Below, in pieces: positions 1 through 8,585 of a stretch of 64,000 nt of DNA (position 1 is the first letter of the stretch; the number at the start of each line of letters is the position of its first letter). The translations under genes were made by a program, and so were the position numbers. Under the pieces are notes generated by a model, which worked only from the letters and a program-made list of their open reading frames with translations, did not search any database and was not told the DNA's origin. The DNA comes from Spirochaetia bacterium (GTDB taxonomy: Bacteria > Spirochaetota > Spirochaetia > Treponematales > Breznakiellaceae), in the NCBI GenBank assembly GCA_025997675.1, contig BNUX01000005.1, forward strand, positions 1-64,000, in the 5' to 3' direction.

Positions 1-762
1 GGCGTTGGGGAGGATGTGGATGAACATGATGCGGGCGTGGCGCATCCCCATAGCGCGGGCGGCAAGGACATACTCGAAGTTCCGGGCCCGCAGGAACTCT
101 GCGCGGACCACCCCCACCAGGCTCATCCAGCCGAAGAGGAGGGTTATCCCCAGGAGCCACCAGAAGGTGGGTTCCATCACGCTGGACAGGATAATCAGCA
201 GAAACAGGGTGGGCATCCCGGACCAGACCTCCATAAAACGCTGGAAGATGATGTCCAGAAGGCCCCCGTAGTACCCCTGCAATGCCCCGAGGACTATCCC
301 GATGATCGAGGAAAACACCGTAAGGGTAAGGCCGAAGAGCACGGAAATCCTGAAGCCGTAGAGAAGGCGGGCCGCCACGTCCCTGCCCCGGTCATCGGTA
401 CCGAACCAGTTCTCACCCGTGGGCGGCGAGGGGGCCGGGCTGGGGAGATTGTAGTTGATGGTGTTGTAGCTGAAGGGTATTGGAGGCATCAACAGCCAGC
501 CCTTTTCGTTAATTCGTTCTATTATATAAGGGTCCCGGTAATCGGCGTTGATATCAAATTCGCCGTCAAAGAGGAGTTCCGAATAGTTCTTGAACACCGG
601 GAAGTAAAACCTTCCATCGTAACGGACCAGGATGGGTTTGTCATTGGCGACAAACTCCGAGAAGAGGCTCACCACAAAGATGATGCCGAATATCCACAGG
701 GACACATAGCCCCGGCGGTTTTTCTTGAACCGTTCCCAGCGGTTCAGTCGGGACGTTTTCAC
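1..762 (-). CDS. yejE: YejE-type ABC transporter permease (3' end outside window)
   Basis: Inner-membrane permease of a microcin C/oligopeptide-type ABC importer. The visible 254 codons begin with GTG at 762, whose bases overlap the TGA stop of the yejB-like gene (4-base coupling), and run off the left edge, so about 90 residues are missing compared with the usual ~340. The N-terminus is basic ([18 protein letters not shown]), followed by a first membrane segment, then a periplasmic part with the family signature [18 protein letters not shown]. The EAA-type coupling loop is seen as [14 protein letters not shown] just before the window edge. No ATG is present in frame upstream, which supports the GTG start. 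Family identification is firm; the exact substrate is not readable from sequence. Confidence 0.88.
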   Translation of the reverse strand, partial: MKTSRLNRWERFKKNRRGYVSLWIFGIIFVVSLFSEFVANDKPILVRYDGRFYFPVFKNYSELLFDGEFDINADYRDPYIIERINEKGWLLMPPIPFSYNTINYNLPSPAPSPPTGENWFGTDDRGRDVAARLLYGFRISVLFGLTLTVFSSIIGIVLGALQGYYGGLLDIIFQRFMEVWSGMPTLFLLIILSSVMEPTFWWLLGITLLFGWMSLVGVVRAEFLRARNFEYVLAARAMGMRHARIMFIHILPNA

Positions 763-1862
763 CGGCGGGCCTCGAAGTCGATGCGGGGGTCAATGATGGT
801 GTACATGAGGTCGCTCACCAGGGAGAGGACCAGCCCCAGGAGGGTGAAGATGTAGAGGGTGGCGAAGATCACCGGGTAGTCCCGCTGCATGGTAGCCTCA
901 AAGCCCAGGAGGCCCAGGCCCTCCAGGGAGAAGATTACCTCTATTAACACCGATCCGGTAAAGAACATGGAGATAAACACCGCAGGGAAGCCGGATATGA
1001 CGATGAGCATGGCGTTACGGAATACGTGCTTCAATAAAACGGCCTTTTCGGTAAGGCCCTTGGCGCGGGCGGTCATGACGTACTGTTTGTGTATCTCGTC
1101 CAGGAAGGAATTCTTGGTGAGCATGGTCAGGGAGGCAAACCCGCCGATGATCATAGCTAAGATGGGGAGGACCAGGTGCCAGAAGTAGTCGAGGATCTTC
1201 CCCCCCAGGCTTAAGCCTGCGGCGTCCACCGAAAAGAGACCGCGCAGGGGAAAGATTTTGAGGAAGCTCCCCCCGGCAAAGAGGACCACCAGAAATACGG
1301 CGAAGAGGAATGAGGGGATGGCGTTCCCCAGTATTACGGCGGTGCTGGTCCAGAGGTCAAACCGGCTGCCGTTCTTCACCGCCTTCCGTATCCCCAAGGG
1401 AATGGACACCAGGTAGATGATCAGGGTGCTCCAAAGCCCCAGGCTGATGGACACCGGCAGCCGCTCGGCGATAAGGCCCAGCACGGAACGCCCCCGGAAG
1501 AGGCTGTCCCCAAAGTTGAAGGTGGCGTAGTTTTTCAGCATCGCCAGGTACCGCACCCCTATGGGCTTGTCGAAGCCGTAGCGCTTTTCTATTTCGGCGA
1601 TAATCTCCGGGTCAAGTCCTCGTGCGCCCCGGTAGGCGGAGGCATTCTCACCCCGGTTAAGCCCCCCGGAAACGGTATCCCCCCGGCTATTCCCGGTGAT
1701 GCGGCCCAGGGCCATGTCCCCATCCATGCCGCCGCGCATAGTGGCGATGGCCTGATCCACCGGGCCGCCGGGGGCAATCTGCACGATAAAGAAGTTGATC
1801 GTTATGATCGCCCAGAGGGTCGGGATGATTAACAAAAGCCGCCGTAGGATATATGCTGCCAT
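759..1862 (-). CDS. yejB: YejB-type ABC transporter permease
   Basis: Second inner-membrane permease of the YejABE-type importer, about 367 residues, forming a pair with the YejE-like protein. The start at 1862 ([17 protein letters not shown]) is preferred over an in-frame codon seven residues upstream because it overlaps the TAA of the binding-protein gene as TAATG. A first membrane helix is followed by the family loop IAPGGPVDQ. Residues ~40-80 are a long polar Gly/Arg-rich insertion typical of YejB relative to DppB. The EAA loop is visible as [20 protein letters not shown] near residue 260. Gene order binding protein-YejB-YejE with overlapping ends implies one transcript. Confidence 0.9.
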   Translation of the reverse strand: MAAYILRRLLLIIPTLWAIITINFFIVQIAPGGPVDQAIATMRGGMDGDMALGRITGNSRGDTVSGGLNRGENASAYRGARGLDPEIIAEIEKRYGFDKPIGVRYLAMLKNYATFNFGDSLFRGRSVLGLIAERLPVSISLGLWSTLIIYLVSIPLGIRKAVKNGSRFDLWTSTAVILGNAIPSFLFAVFLVVLFAGGSFLKIFPLRGLFSVDAAGLSLGGKILDYFWHLVLPILAMIIGGFASLTMLTKNSFLDEIHKQYVMTARAKGLTEKAVLLKHVFRNAMLIVISGFPAVFISMFFTGSVLIEVIFSLEGLGLLGFEATMQRDYPVIFATLYIFTLLGLVLSLVSDLMYTIIDPRIDFEARR

Positions 1863-3649
1863 TACTCCACCCACACCCACCACGCGTTAAACCCGTAGGA
1901 ATATTTCGGCATCACTGGGGGACGCCGGAACTTTTTATGGTAGGCCAGGCGGAAGGTGGAACCATACCACTGGGGAACAATGTAATGGTTCCAGGTTAAC
2001 ACCCGGTCCAGCGCCCGGCCCCAATCCCGCAAAGAGGCCTCGTCTTCCTGGCTTGCCATCACCCCTTCCACCAGGTAGTCCAGTGCCGGGTCCTTTACCC
2101 TGGCAAGGTTATAGGTGGAATCAATATATTCGGAGTGCCAATTCATCGCCGTAGAACTATCGGGATAGGGCATGGGCAGATAGCCCTGATTCAGGATATC
2201 GTAATCCCCCTCGTGCATGCGGTTCAGGAATTGGGTGCCGTCCACCAGCCGTATCTTTAAGTCAATCCCAAACCGGGCCAGGTTCCGCTGAAAGGAAACG
2301 GCAAAGCGCTCGGAATCCCAAATCAGCAATTCAAAACTCATCTGCTTCCCCGTATCCCTATTGATAAGCTTCCCCCCCTTGAGTTCCCAGCCCGCCGCGT
2401 TGAAAAGGGCCAGGGCCTCCCGCATTTGATTCCTGATAAAGCCCGTGCCGTCGGTAACCGGTGGATTGAACTCTTTCGTGAAGACTTCCGGCGGTATCTT
2501 GTCCCGGATAGCTTCAAGAATCGCCAGTTCGCCGCCCTGGGGCAGGGCGGTGGCGGCATAATCGGTGTTGGTAAAATAACTGCGGATCCGGGTGTAGGCA
2601 TTGTAGAAAAGATTTTTATTCATCCATTGAAAATCAAAAAAGTAATTCAACGCCATCCGCACCCGGCGGTCCTTAAAAACCTCCCGCTCGGTATTGAAGG
2701 TCATGCACTGGGTTGACTGGGGAATACTGTGGGGTATCTCTTCCCGGAGCACCTCCCCTGAATCAAAGAGCTTCCCCGTATACGCTTTGGCCCAGTTCAT
2801 CGCGGAATTCTCCCAGTGGAAATCATACTCCCCCGCCTTAAACGCTTCAAAGGCCACATTGGCATCCCGGTAGTAATCGTAACGGATATGGTCAAAGTTA
2901 TACTGCCCCTTGTTCACCGGCAGGTCCGCCGCCCAGTAATCCTCTACCCGGTCCAGGATCATGTACTGGCCCATGCGGTATTCACCCACCCGGTATGCGC
3001 CGGTCCCGATGGGGGGCGTATTCAGGGGCTCGGAAAAGTCCCGGCCCTCCCAAAACCGCTTGGGGAACACCGTGGTCTGGCAGAGGCTCAGCATCTTTTC
3101 CTTATCCCCGCCCCCGGGCAAATCAAAGCGCAGGCGGTTCCCCGGCAGCACCGTAGCGCGGACATCTTTATAGTAGATTCTGAACTGGGGCACACCCATT
3201 TCATAGAACAAATTAAAGGAGTACGCCGCATCTTCGGCGGTGATGGGCTGCCCCTCCTGATCCTTTGCGGCGGGGTTAATGGAAAAGATGATGAAGGAGT
3301 AATCGGCGGCGTATTCGACACTCCGGGCTATCAGGGGATAGAGGGCGTCGGTTTCGTCATCCGAGCCCGTCATGAGGGTATCGTAAAAATATTCCCACCC
3401 CGCGCAGAAATCCCCCCGCATGGCGTAGCGGTGAAAACTGTCGTAGGTTCCCACGATTGCCAGGGTAACGGCGCCCCCCTTGGGGGCATTGGGGTTTACG
3501 TAGTCGAAGTGGGTAAAGCCGGGCTTGTACTTGGGCGTTCCCCGCATGGTGATACCGGTGGCGGTGATGGTCCGGGGGGCATCCTGGGCATAGGCGGGAG
3601 CCAGGATGGCGGCGAGAAGGATGAGGATGGCGATAGGGCGCTCTGACAT
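1862..3649 (-). CDS. yejA: YejA-type family 5 extracellular solute-binding protein
   Basis: Periplasmic peptide-binding component that delivers substrate to the YejBE permease. The chosen start gives a clean Sec signal peptide ([21 protein letters not shown], cleavage after AYA). A longer reading from 3724 would prepend a proline-rich, non-signal stretch, so I reject it. About 595 residues, normal for YejA. The mature N-terminus contains a [20 protein letters not shown] motif characteristic of YejA rather than OppA/DppA. The ATP-binding component is not in the visible part. No convincing Shine-Dalgarno lies before 3649, so the start is inferred mainly from the signal peptide. Confidence 0.88.
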   Translation of the reverse strand: MSERPIAILILLAAILAPAYAQDAPRTITATGITMRGTPKYKPGFTHFDYVNPNAPKGGAVTLAIVGTYDSFHRYAMRGDFCAGWEYFYDTLMTGSDDETDALYPLIARSVEYAADYSFIIFSINPAAKDQEGQPITAEDAAYSFNLFYEMGVPQFRIYYKDVRATVLPGNRLRFDLPGGGDKEKMLSLCQTTVFPKRFWEGRDFSEPLNTPPIGTGAYRVGEYRMGQYMILDRVEDYWAADLPVNKGQYNFDHIRYDYYRDANVAFEAFKAGEYDFHWENSAMNWAKAYTGKLFDSGEVLREEIPHSIPQSTQCMTFNTEREVFKDRRVRMALNYFFDFQWMNKNLFYNAYTRIRSYFTNTDYAATALPQGGELAILEAIRDKIPPEVFTKEFNPPVTDGTGFIRNQMREALALFNAAGWELKGGKLINRDTGKQMSFELLIWDSERFAVSFQRNLARFGIDLKIRLVDGTQFLNRMHEGDYDILNQGYLPMPYPDSSTAMNWHSEYIDSTYNLARVKDPALDYLVEGVMASQEDEASLRDWGRALDRVLTWNHYIVPQWYGSTFRLAYHKKFRRPPVMPKYSYGFNAWWVWVE

Positions 3650-3940
3650 CGGGGTAGTGTAGGGGGGAAGCGGGCGCTGCGTCAAGGGGGGGAGCGGTCC
3701 ATTCCGGGGCTGGGTAATCCCCAATTTTTAGCGCGCATCTTGTCAAACGCCGTTTACTTTGTACAAACGTGGGCTATATCTATCACGATACGGCTAAAGC
3801 GATCAGTGTACCGCGCTTTTCGCCGGTGTGCGCCACTATTCGGCAATCTCTGCGGATTTTGGTTAATATATCTGCAATCAGGGGTTTACCGAGAACGTTC
3901 GGGGGTCTGTGCGTTTATCCTGGATTTTTAAAGAAATTAT

Positions 3941-3969
3941 TTGACAGGAGCCCAGCCCTGCGCTATACT
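3941..3969 (+). promoter_or_regulatory. Sigma-70 promoter of the lipoprotein operon
   Basis: TTGACA (3941-3946), a 17-base spacer and TATACT (3964-3969) form a near-consensus housekeeping promoter. It lies about 50 bases before the lipoprotein gene at 4025, which has a good AGGAGG ribosome site. The rest of the 3650-3940 gap holds no gene that I can support. Confidence 0.85.
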
Positions 3970-4024
3970 ACAAGATGGCTGTCACTTGCGGCGTGTGCCG
4001 TGGTATGGTTTATAGGAGGAAGAT

Positions 4025-5062
4025 ATGAAAAAGCGTAATTTGAAGTTTCTGATTGGCGCGGCGCTGGTTGCGGCCTTAGCTGCGGCTCTGGTTATGGCAT
4101 GCAATGATTTTACCGGCCCGGAGGAGGGTTCGGAAAGTTTGGGCGGTTTGGTCAAGGTTACCATCCCTCCCGTTCAGAGGAGTTCCAAGGCGATAAATGT
4201 GCCTATTTCGACAGACAATATAGATTTCCAAGAGGTGGTCTTTAAAAATGCTAGCAATGAGTATACTCCCGACTCCAACACGATAAATAACCCGCTTATA
4301 GTCTTGTTAGCGCCGGGTGCCTATGATGTTGTTCTGTTTGCGGGAAAGAAGCTGCAGGGGAATGAGGCAGTTCTTTTAGCCGTTGCTAAGACCTCAGTAA
4401 CCGTCACTGGTCCCACTACTGTTAATCTGACGAGAGAGTCTCTTGTAGTAGGCGCCGATAAAGTTACTATTTCAGATGGAACTACCACCAGCCCCGCTCA
4501 ACTAACCTCTAGTGGAACCCATGCCTTTATTACCATGCCTAGTACCGGTAGCCCCAATACCGTGACCTTTACTCCCTGGCATGTGAGCAGCGGGACATCA
4601 GCTACCGGGCTACCAGCTGGCGTAACAACTGTTTCTGGAATTGATACTTATTCCCCAGGCGGAATGGCTTACGGCGCATTAACTAATGCCGCAAGAATCA
4701 TATCGGCAGCGGATCTGGATAGTGGGTTAGACTATACTATAAGCTTCGGGGGGAGCGGCTTACCTATAACTTCTCCTTCAATTACGTCGGCTGGAGTATT
4801 TAGCTTTGTTATAACCACGACGGGGGGCTTCAAAGCCGTCGCCAAGCTATACTTTGATATACCGGTGTATATCTTCAACACACCCATCGGCAGCCCCAAC
4901 CCCCGAGATTCGGATGCGGTAAAGTGGCATCTTCAGCTTGGTGTAAATAATTTTAATGAAGATACTACTACCACTGCGGCAAATGCGTTAACCACCAAGA
5001 ACTTGGGAGGATCGTTACTAATCACAACCTATGTTGATCTTAATACTATAGGCATTAATTAG
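4025..5062 (+). CDS. Putative lipoprotein of unknown function
   Basis: Protein of 345 residues with a lipoprotein signal: basic MKKRNLKFL, hydrophobic core, then lipobox VMAC with the lipidated Cys near residue 26. The mature part is Ser/Thr/Gly-rich, suggests beta structure, and has no motif I recognise. The Gly-to-acidic character after the Cys does not decide inner versus outer membrane. It has a strong AGGAGG site ending four bases before ATG and the strong promoter at 3941. The next small lipoprotein follows after 13 bases, so the two are probably cotranscribed. Base use is lower in GC than its neighbours (many Asn/Thr/Ile codons), compatible with a fast-evolving surface protein. Function unknown. 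Confidence 0.8.
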   Translation: MKKRNLKFLIGAALVAALAAALVMACNDFTGPEEGSESLGGLVKVTIPPVQRSSKAINVPISTDNIDFQEVVFKNASNEYTPDSNTINNPLIVLLAPGAYDVVLFAGKKLQGNEAVLLAVAKTSVTVTGPTTVNLTRESLVVGADKVTISDGTTTSPAQLTSSGTHAFITMPSTGSPNTVTFTPWHVSSGTSATGLPAGVTTVSGIDTYSPGGMAYGALTNAARIISAADLDSGLDYTISFGGSGLPITSPSITSAGVFSFVITTTGGFKAVAKLYFDIPVYIFNTPIGSPNPRDSDAVKWHLQLGVNNFNEDTTTTAANALTTKNLGGSLLITTYVDLNTIGIN

Positions 5063-5075
5063 GAGAGGGAACGGT

Positions 5076-5345
5076 ATGAAGCGATTTTTGTGGCTTAGCA
5101 TCTGCATCCTCATACTGGCCGGCCTTGCGGGATTTTCATCCTGCGGCGCCGGTACCGACTCATTCCTGCTTCCTTCCAATGAAGCCCCCTTCGGCAGCGG
5201 TAGCGGTAGCGGTAGCGGCAGCGACGGCAGCGACGGCAGCAGCGGCAGGGACGGTATCGACGGCAAGGACGGTATCGACGGCAAGGACGGGGTACCACCA
5301 CCGGGAGCCGGCAGCGGCATTGAAATCGTCACTACCGGGCCCTAG
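5076..5345 (+). CDS. Small lipoprotein with collagen-like Gly-X-Y tract
   Basis: Protein of 89 residues. The signal ends in a lipobox (GFSSC, Cys near residue 23). After a short linker comes a Gly-Ser tract (SGSGSGSGSDGSDGSSG), then collagen-like triplets GRDGIDGKDGIDGKDGVPP. Such Gly-X-Y tracts can form triple helices on bacterial surfaces, but six or so triplets is short, so trimerisation is only a suggestion. The DNA of the tract is itself repetitive (GGCAGC and GACGGC units), so copy number could vary by slippage. A ribosome site GGAGAGGG precedes ATG. Same transcript as the lipoprotein upstream and probably as the VWA protein downstream. Confidence 0.72.
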   Translation: MKRFLWLSICILILAGLAGFSSCGAGTDSFLLPSNEAPFGSGSGSGSGSDGSDGSSGRDGIDGKDGIDGKDGVPPPGAGSGIEIVTTGP

Positions 5346-5451
5346 CCGTATGCTGGAACTACGAGGTAAATACGAGTACAACCTACCGAGAAGCCCTGGG
5401 GCTGCGGATTAGAGGTCCCGTCCCTACAGTCCCCGCCATTATCTGCCGATC

Positions 5452-8133
5452 TTGAAGGCAGTGAAATATATCCTCTGCGCCCTTATCTTCGTATTCTTAT
5501 CAACCCCGGCGCTGTTTGCCGAAGGGTCTGTGGAAGGTGTTTCCCCCCAGGCCAGGAGCAGGTATCTTTCGAACAACGGCATCATCCTACCCCCCGGCGA
5601 CCTTGATATTGATTCATATCTTTCCTCCTACGATTTCGGATACCCGGAGCCGCAAACCTCCGTCGGCCTTAGTATCTTTAACAGCGTTAAGCGGACCCTC
5701 TCACGGGGCGCCGAGGGGCTCCTTCAAATCGGCCTCCGGGCCAAATCCCCGCCCTTCGATGAACTGCCCCCCTTGAATCTGGTACTGGTGATAGACACCT
5801 CCCGGGGGATGAACGATAACAACAAACTCGCCTGGTTCAAAACAGCCGTGGGAGCGTTCATCCAAAAAGTCCGGAACATAGACGCCCTATCCCTGGTGAG
5901 CTTTAGTAATACTGCGCAGGTTGTTTTTCAGCCGACCCTGATGGATACGTTCCAAAAGCGCCGGGCGTTTATGGCTGCGGTGGACAGTCTCGTTCCCCAG
6001 GGGGACCCCAACATTGAAGCGGGCATTACCCTGGGCTATGAGCAGGCCATCCCCTACTTCCGCCCCAATTCCATAAACCAAGTCCTCCTCTTTTCCGCCG
6101 CCGGTCCGGACGCGGTACGGCTCCTTATGCCGAATCTCAACACCGGGGATATCCGGGTTACCCTCACCTGGAATAACCGGAACGACCTGGACCTCCATGT
6201 GGAAGGCCCCACAGGGGAAGAGATAATGTTCGACAAGCCCCGTGATTCCAGGGGCGGCTATCTGGATGCGGACAGCAATCCATACGGAGAAACCAGGAAG
6301 CCTGAGGAAACCATTTTCTGGCCCGATAACCGGGCCCTCCGGGGGACCTACCGGGTGTATGTACAAAACTATTTAAGCAATGAACCGGCGCAGCTTCCCA
6401 CCCCCTTTCAAGTGGAAGTAAAAAACGGGAACGAATACCTAACCTTTAACGGCACCCTGCACGGTGTCGGCCGTACCAGCCTTACGGAGGTCTGTACCTT
6501 TGAATACGCCGGTACCGGTGAGTTTGACCACCTCTCCCAATTGGCGGCGCGCCGGAAACAGCAGGGCATTGTTCTATCCACTATGGGCCTGGGCAGCACC
6601 TTTGACGGGGAACTTTTGCGGACCCTGGCGATGCACGGCGGGGGAGCTTTCCGCGCCCTGGGTACCCAAAAGATGGTGACCGATGTGATGAACATCGACC
6701 GGGAGTTTACGCGGATAGCGGTTCCGCCGGTAAAAACACTGAGCGTAGAACTGAACTTTAACCCGGGACTTGAGATACAGGAGGTGTTAGGCGTCCCGGG
6801 CCGTATCGCCGGTACCCGGGTCACCTGCACCATTCCGAACCTTCATCCGGGGGACTACAAGACCCTGTTTGTGCGCTACCGGATACCGCCCCGAACAAGG
6901 GGATTGCAGACCGCATCTCTCCGCATAACCGGCGGGGAAAGCCCGCCCGACACCTTTGAGCAGACCCTAACCCTCACCGAGCCGGTTAATGAGTATGCCA
7001 GGAAGATGCTCCGTCACTCCGTGGCCGTAGTAGATTTCGCCCTGGCCCTCAAAGAAATCGGCGGACATTATTACAGTGCCGAACTGGACGCAAGGCGGTA
7101 CAAATTGGCCCAGCGGCTCTCCCGTGATACAAAACGCTCCCTGGAATCCGCCAAACGGAATATACAAGCGGGGGCACTTACCCAGGAGCTTGCCGTTATG
7201 ACCAGATATGTAGAAATACTCAGTCCGGCGAATGGAACGCTTATCGCAGGCGGAGTCCTTCCCATAAATGAAACCCGTTCGGTGAATGAGACCCTTCTCG
7301 CCAGCGGAACCCGTCCCATAAGTGAAGTCCGTCAGGTGGATGGGGCACTTCTCGCGGGCAGAGTCCTTCCTATAAGTGAAACCCCTCCCGCAGGCAGACC
7401 CCAGCCCATAACTGAAACCCGTCGGGTGAATGAAGCCCCCCCGGCTGATGATAGAATCCCTCCGCAGAAGGAGGAACGTCCCACGGAAGATGAAGACCCT
7501 CCGAAGGAGCCCACGGTTATCAGGGAAGAGGTGAGGATCGTAGAGAGGGAGAAGGAGGAGCCAACAGAAGGCGTCGATACATGGAAATATCACTGGCTGT
7601 TTCTGAACGCCCGCGTCGGCGGCTCATTCCGTCTTTATCTGTCGACGGAAGATAGCGATATCCCTAATTCATCCGCCCTCGCCCCTGACGTGGGGTTTGA
7701 AATGGAGGTCCATTTTTTCAATTTCCTTGCCCTGCAGTTCGGTATAAACTACGCCCTGGACAATCCGGAATACCAGGGCATGACCTATGAAGGATTTCCC
7801 TTGACCGTGAAATATCCCACCTCCCTGCTGAGTACCCCCTTTATGGTGAAGGGTATTTTTAACCCGAGCCTCCGGTCCACCCTGGGACCCTACGCAGGCG
7901 TCTACCTTAACTTTCCGATTATAGGCCCCGCTAAATCACCGCTCTTAGGTGTTCTTGGGGGATTGGAGTTTGCGACGAAGGTAGGGCCGGGGGCCGGAGC
8001 CATATTCTTTGATATGCGGTATTCCCAGGACATTGGCAGTACCGAGGTTACCGCCGGTCCATTTTACTATGACCGGCTATTTATCACCCTCTCCATAGGA
8101 TACAAGTACGGCCTCTTCAAGAAAAAACATTGA
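5452..8133 (+). CDS. Secreted VWA-domain protein with C-terminal beta-barrel-like domain
   Basis: Large exported protein of 893 residues. Signal peptide at residues 1-23 (ends LFAEG). A von Willebrand A domain occupies ~100-230 with a degenerate MIDAS (VIDTSRGMND instead of DxSxS). Within it at ~240-300 sits a YfaP/DUF2135-like insert (VTLTWNNRNDLDLHVEGP). A vault/VIT-like beta region follows to ~510, then a degenerate repeat linker (residues ~590-690; recurring LPINET, RPISEV, LPISET), a charged Glu/Lys stretch, and from ~712 a run of amphipathic strands ending in YKYGLFKKKH that looks like an outer-membrane barrel. The start is TTG at 5452, with GTG at 5461 as alternative; neither has a good ribosome site. 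Likely envelope-anchored, ligand unknown. Confidence 0.75.
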   Translation: MKAVKYILCALIFVFLSTPALFAEGSVEGVSPQARSRYLSNNGIILPPGDLDIDSYLSSYDFGYPEPQTSVGLSIFNSVKRTLSRGAEGLLQIGLRAKSPPFDELPPLNLVLVIDTSRGMNDNNKLAWFKTAVGAFIQKVRNIDALSLVSFSNTAQVVFQPTLMDTFQKRRAFMAAVDSLVPQGDPNIEAGITLGYEQAIPYFRPNSINQVLLFSAAGPDAVRLLMPNLNTGDIRVTLTWNNRNDLDLHVEGPTGEEIMFDKPRDSRGGYLDADSNPYGETRKPEETIFWPDNRALRGTYRVYVQNYLSNEPAQLPTPFQVEVKNGNEYLTFNGTLHGVGRTSLTEVCTFEYAGTGEFDHLSQLAARRKQQGIVLSTMGLGSTFDGELLRTLAMHGGGAFRALGTQKMVTDVMNIDREFTRIAVPPVKTLSVELNFNPGLEIQEVLGVPGRIAGTRVTCTIPNLHPGDYKTLFVRYRIPPRTRGLQTASLRITGGESPPDTFEQTLTLTEPVNEYARKMLRHSVAVVDFALALKEIGGHYYSAELDARRYKLAQRLSRDTKRSLESAKRNIQAGALTQELAVMTRYVEILSPANGTLIAGGVLPINETRSVNETLLASGTRPISEVRQVDGALLAGRVLPISETPPAGRPQPITETRRVNEAPPADDRIPPQKEERPTEDEDPPKEPTVIREEVRIVEREKEEPTEGVDTWKYHWLFLNARVGGSFRLYLSTEDSDIPNSSALAPDVGFEMEVHFFNFLALQFGINYALDNPEYQGMTYEGFPLTVKYPTSLLSTPFMVKGIFNPSLRSTLGPYAGVYLNFPIIGPAKSPLLGVLGGLEFATKVGPGAGAIFFDMRYSQDIGSTEVTAGPFYYDRLFITLSIGYKYGLFKKKH

Positions 8134-8136
8134 TGC

Positions 8137-8523
8137 CTACCCCTTCCTGATGTGCAGGGGTATGGAACTCAGCTCCCTGTTATCGATATATAGCACAAAG
8201 TTCACCACCCCGCTTGAGGCAAAGTGCAGGTTAGAGAAGGTAAACACCAGATGGGCTATAGCGGCGGCGCTACCTTCTCCATGCACCTCCACATGGCCTG
8301 AGATGGGCTCAATATTCAGTTCCCCATCCAGGTCCACGGTCTCAATCCGGAAAGTATGGGCGCCATATTCCCACATATCGAAGCGCATCCGGATAACCAC
8401 CGCCAATTGGGGGTGAACGCAGGGGAAGTTCCGGGCGACGATCGTGTCGAAGGTCCCCACAATGGTGAGTTTCCCGCCGTTTTCCTGGGCAAAGTCGCAG
8501 AACGTAAATATTTCGGTTTTCAT
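8137..8523 (-). CDS. DUF6941-like conserved protein
   Basis: Protein of 128 residues. The start at 8523 (MKTEIFTFCDFAQENGGKL) is preferred to an upstream codon because it matches how this family begins: a short beta strand, CDxA, then 'GGKLTIVGTFDTI'. Family members are small beta-rich proteins of unknown function found widely in bacteria. Nothing suggests a signal peptide or enzyme motif. It is convergent with the VWA gene (3-base gap) and divergent from dnaE, whose promoter occupies the space between the two starts. Assignment to DUF6941 is from memory of the N-terminal pattern. Confidence 0.6.
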   Translation of the reverse strand: MKTEIFTFCDFAQENGGKLTIVGTFDTIVARNFPCVHPQLAVVIRMRFDMWEYGAHTFRIETVDLDGELNIEPISGHVEVHGEGSAAAIAHLVFTFSNLHFASSGVVNFVLYIDNRELSSIPLHIRKG

Positions 8524-8547
8524 GTTCCTAAAGAATGGGGTATATCC

Positions 8548-8576
8548 TTGATAAAAGCAATACACGCGGGTATTAT
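8548..8576 (+). promoter_or_regulatory. dnaE promoter, predicted near-leaderless transcript
   Basis: TTGATA (8548-8553), 17-base spacer, TATTAT (8571-8576). Transcription would begin about 8583-8584, two or three bases before the dnaE ATG at 8586. No Shine-Dalgarno sequence lies upstream of that ATG, so translation probably starts on a leaderless or almost leaderless mRNA. Confidence 0.7.
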
Positions 8577-8585
8577 TAAATCACC

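Noticed and set aside
16-855. 279-codon open frame on the plus strand at the left edge
   Set aside because: Antisense to the YejE/YejB permease genes, which show family motifs and overlapping stop/start codons.
3740-4038. Short plus-strand frames between the Yej genes and the lipoprotein
   Set aside because: No ribosome site; the region contains the lipoprotein promoter.
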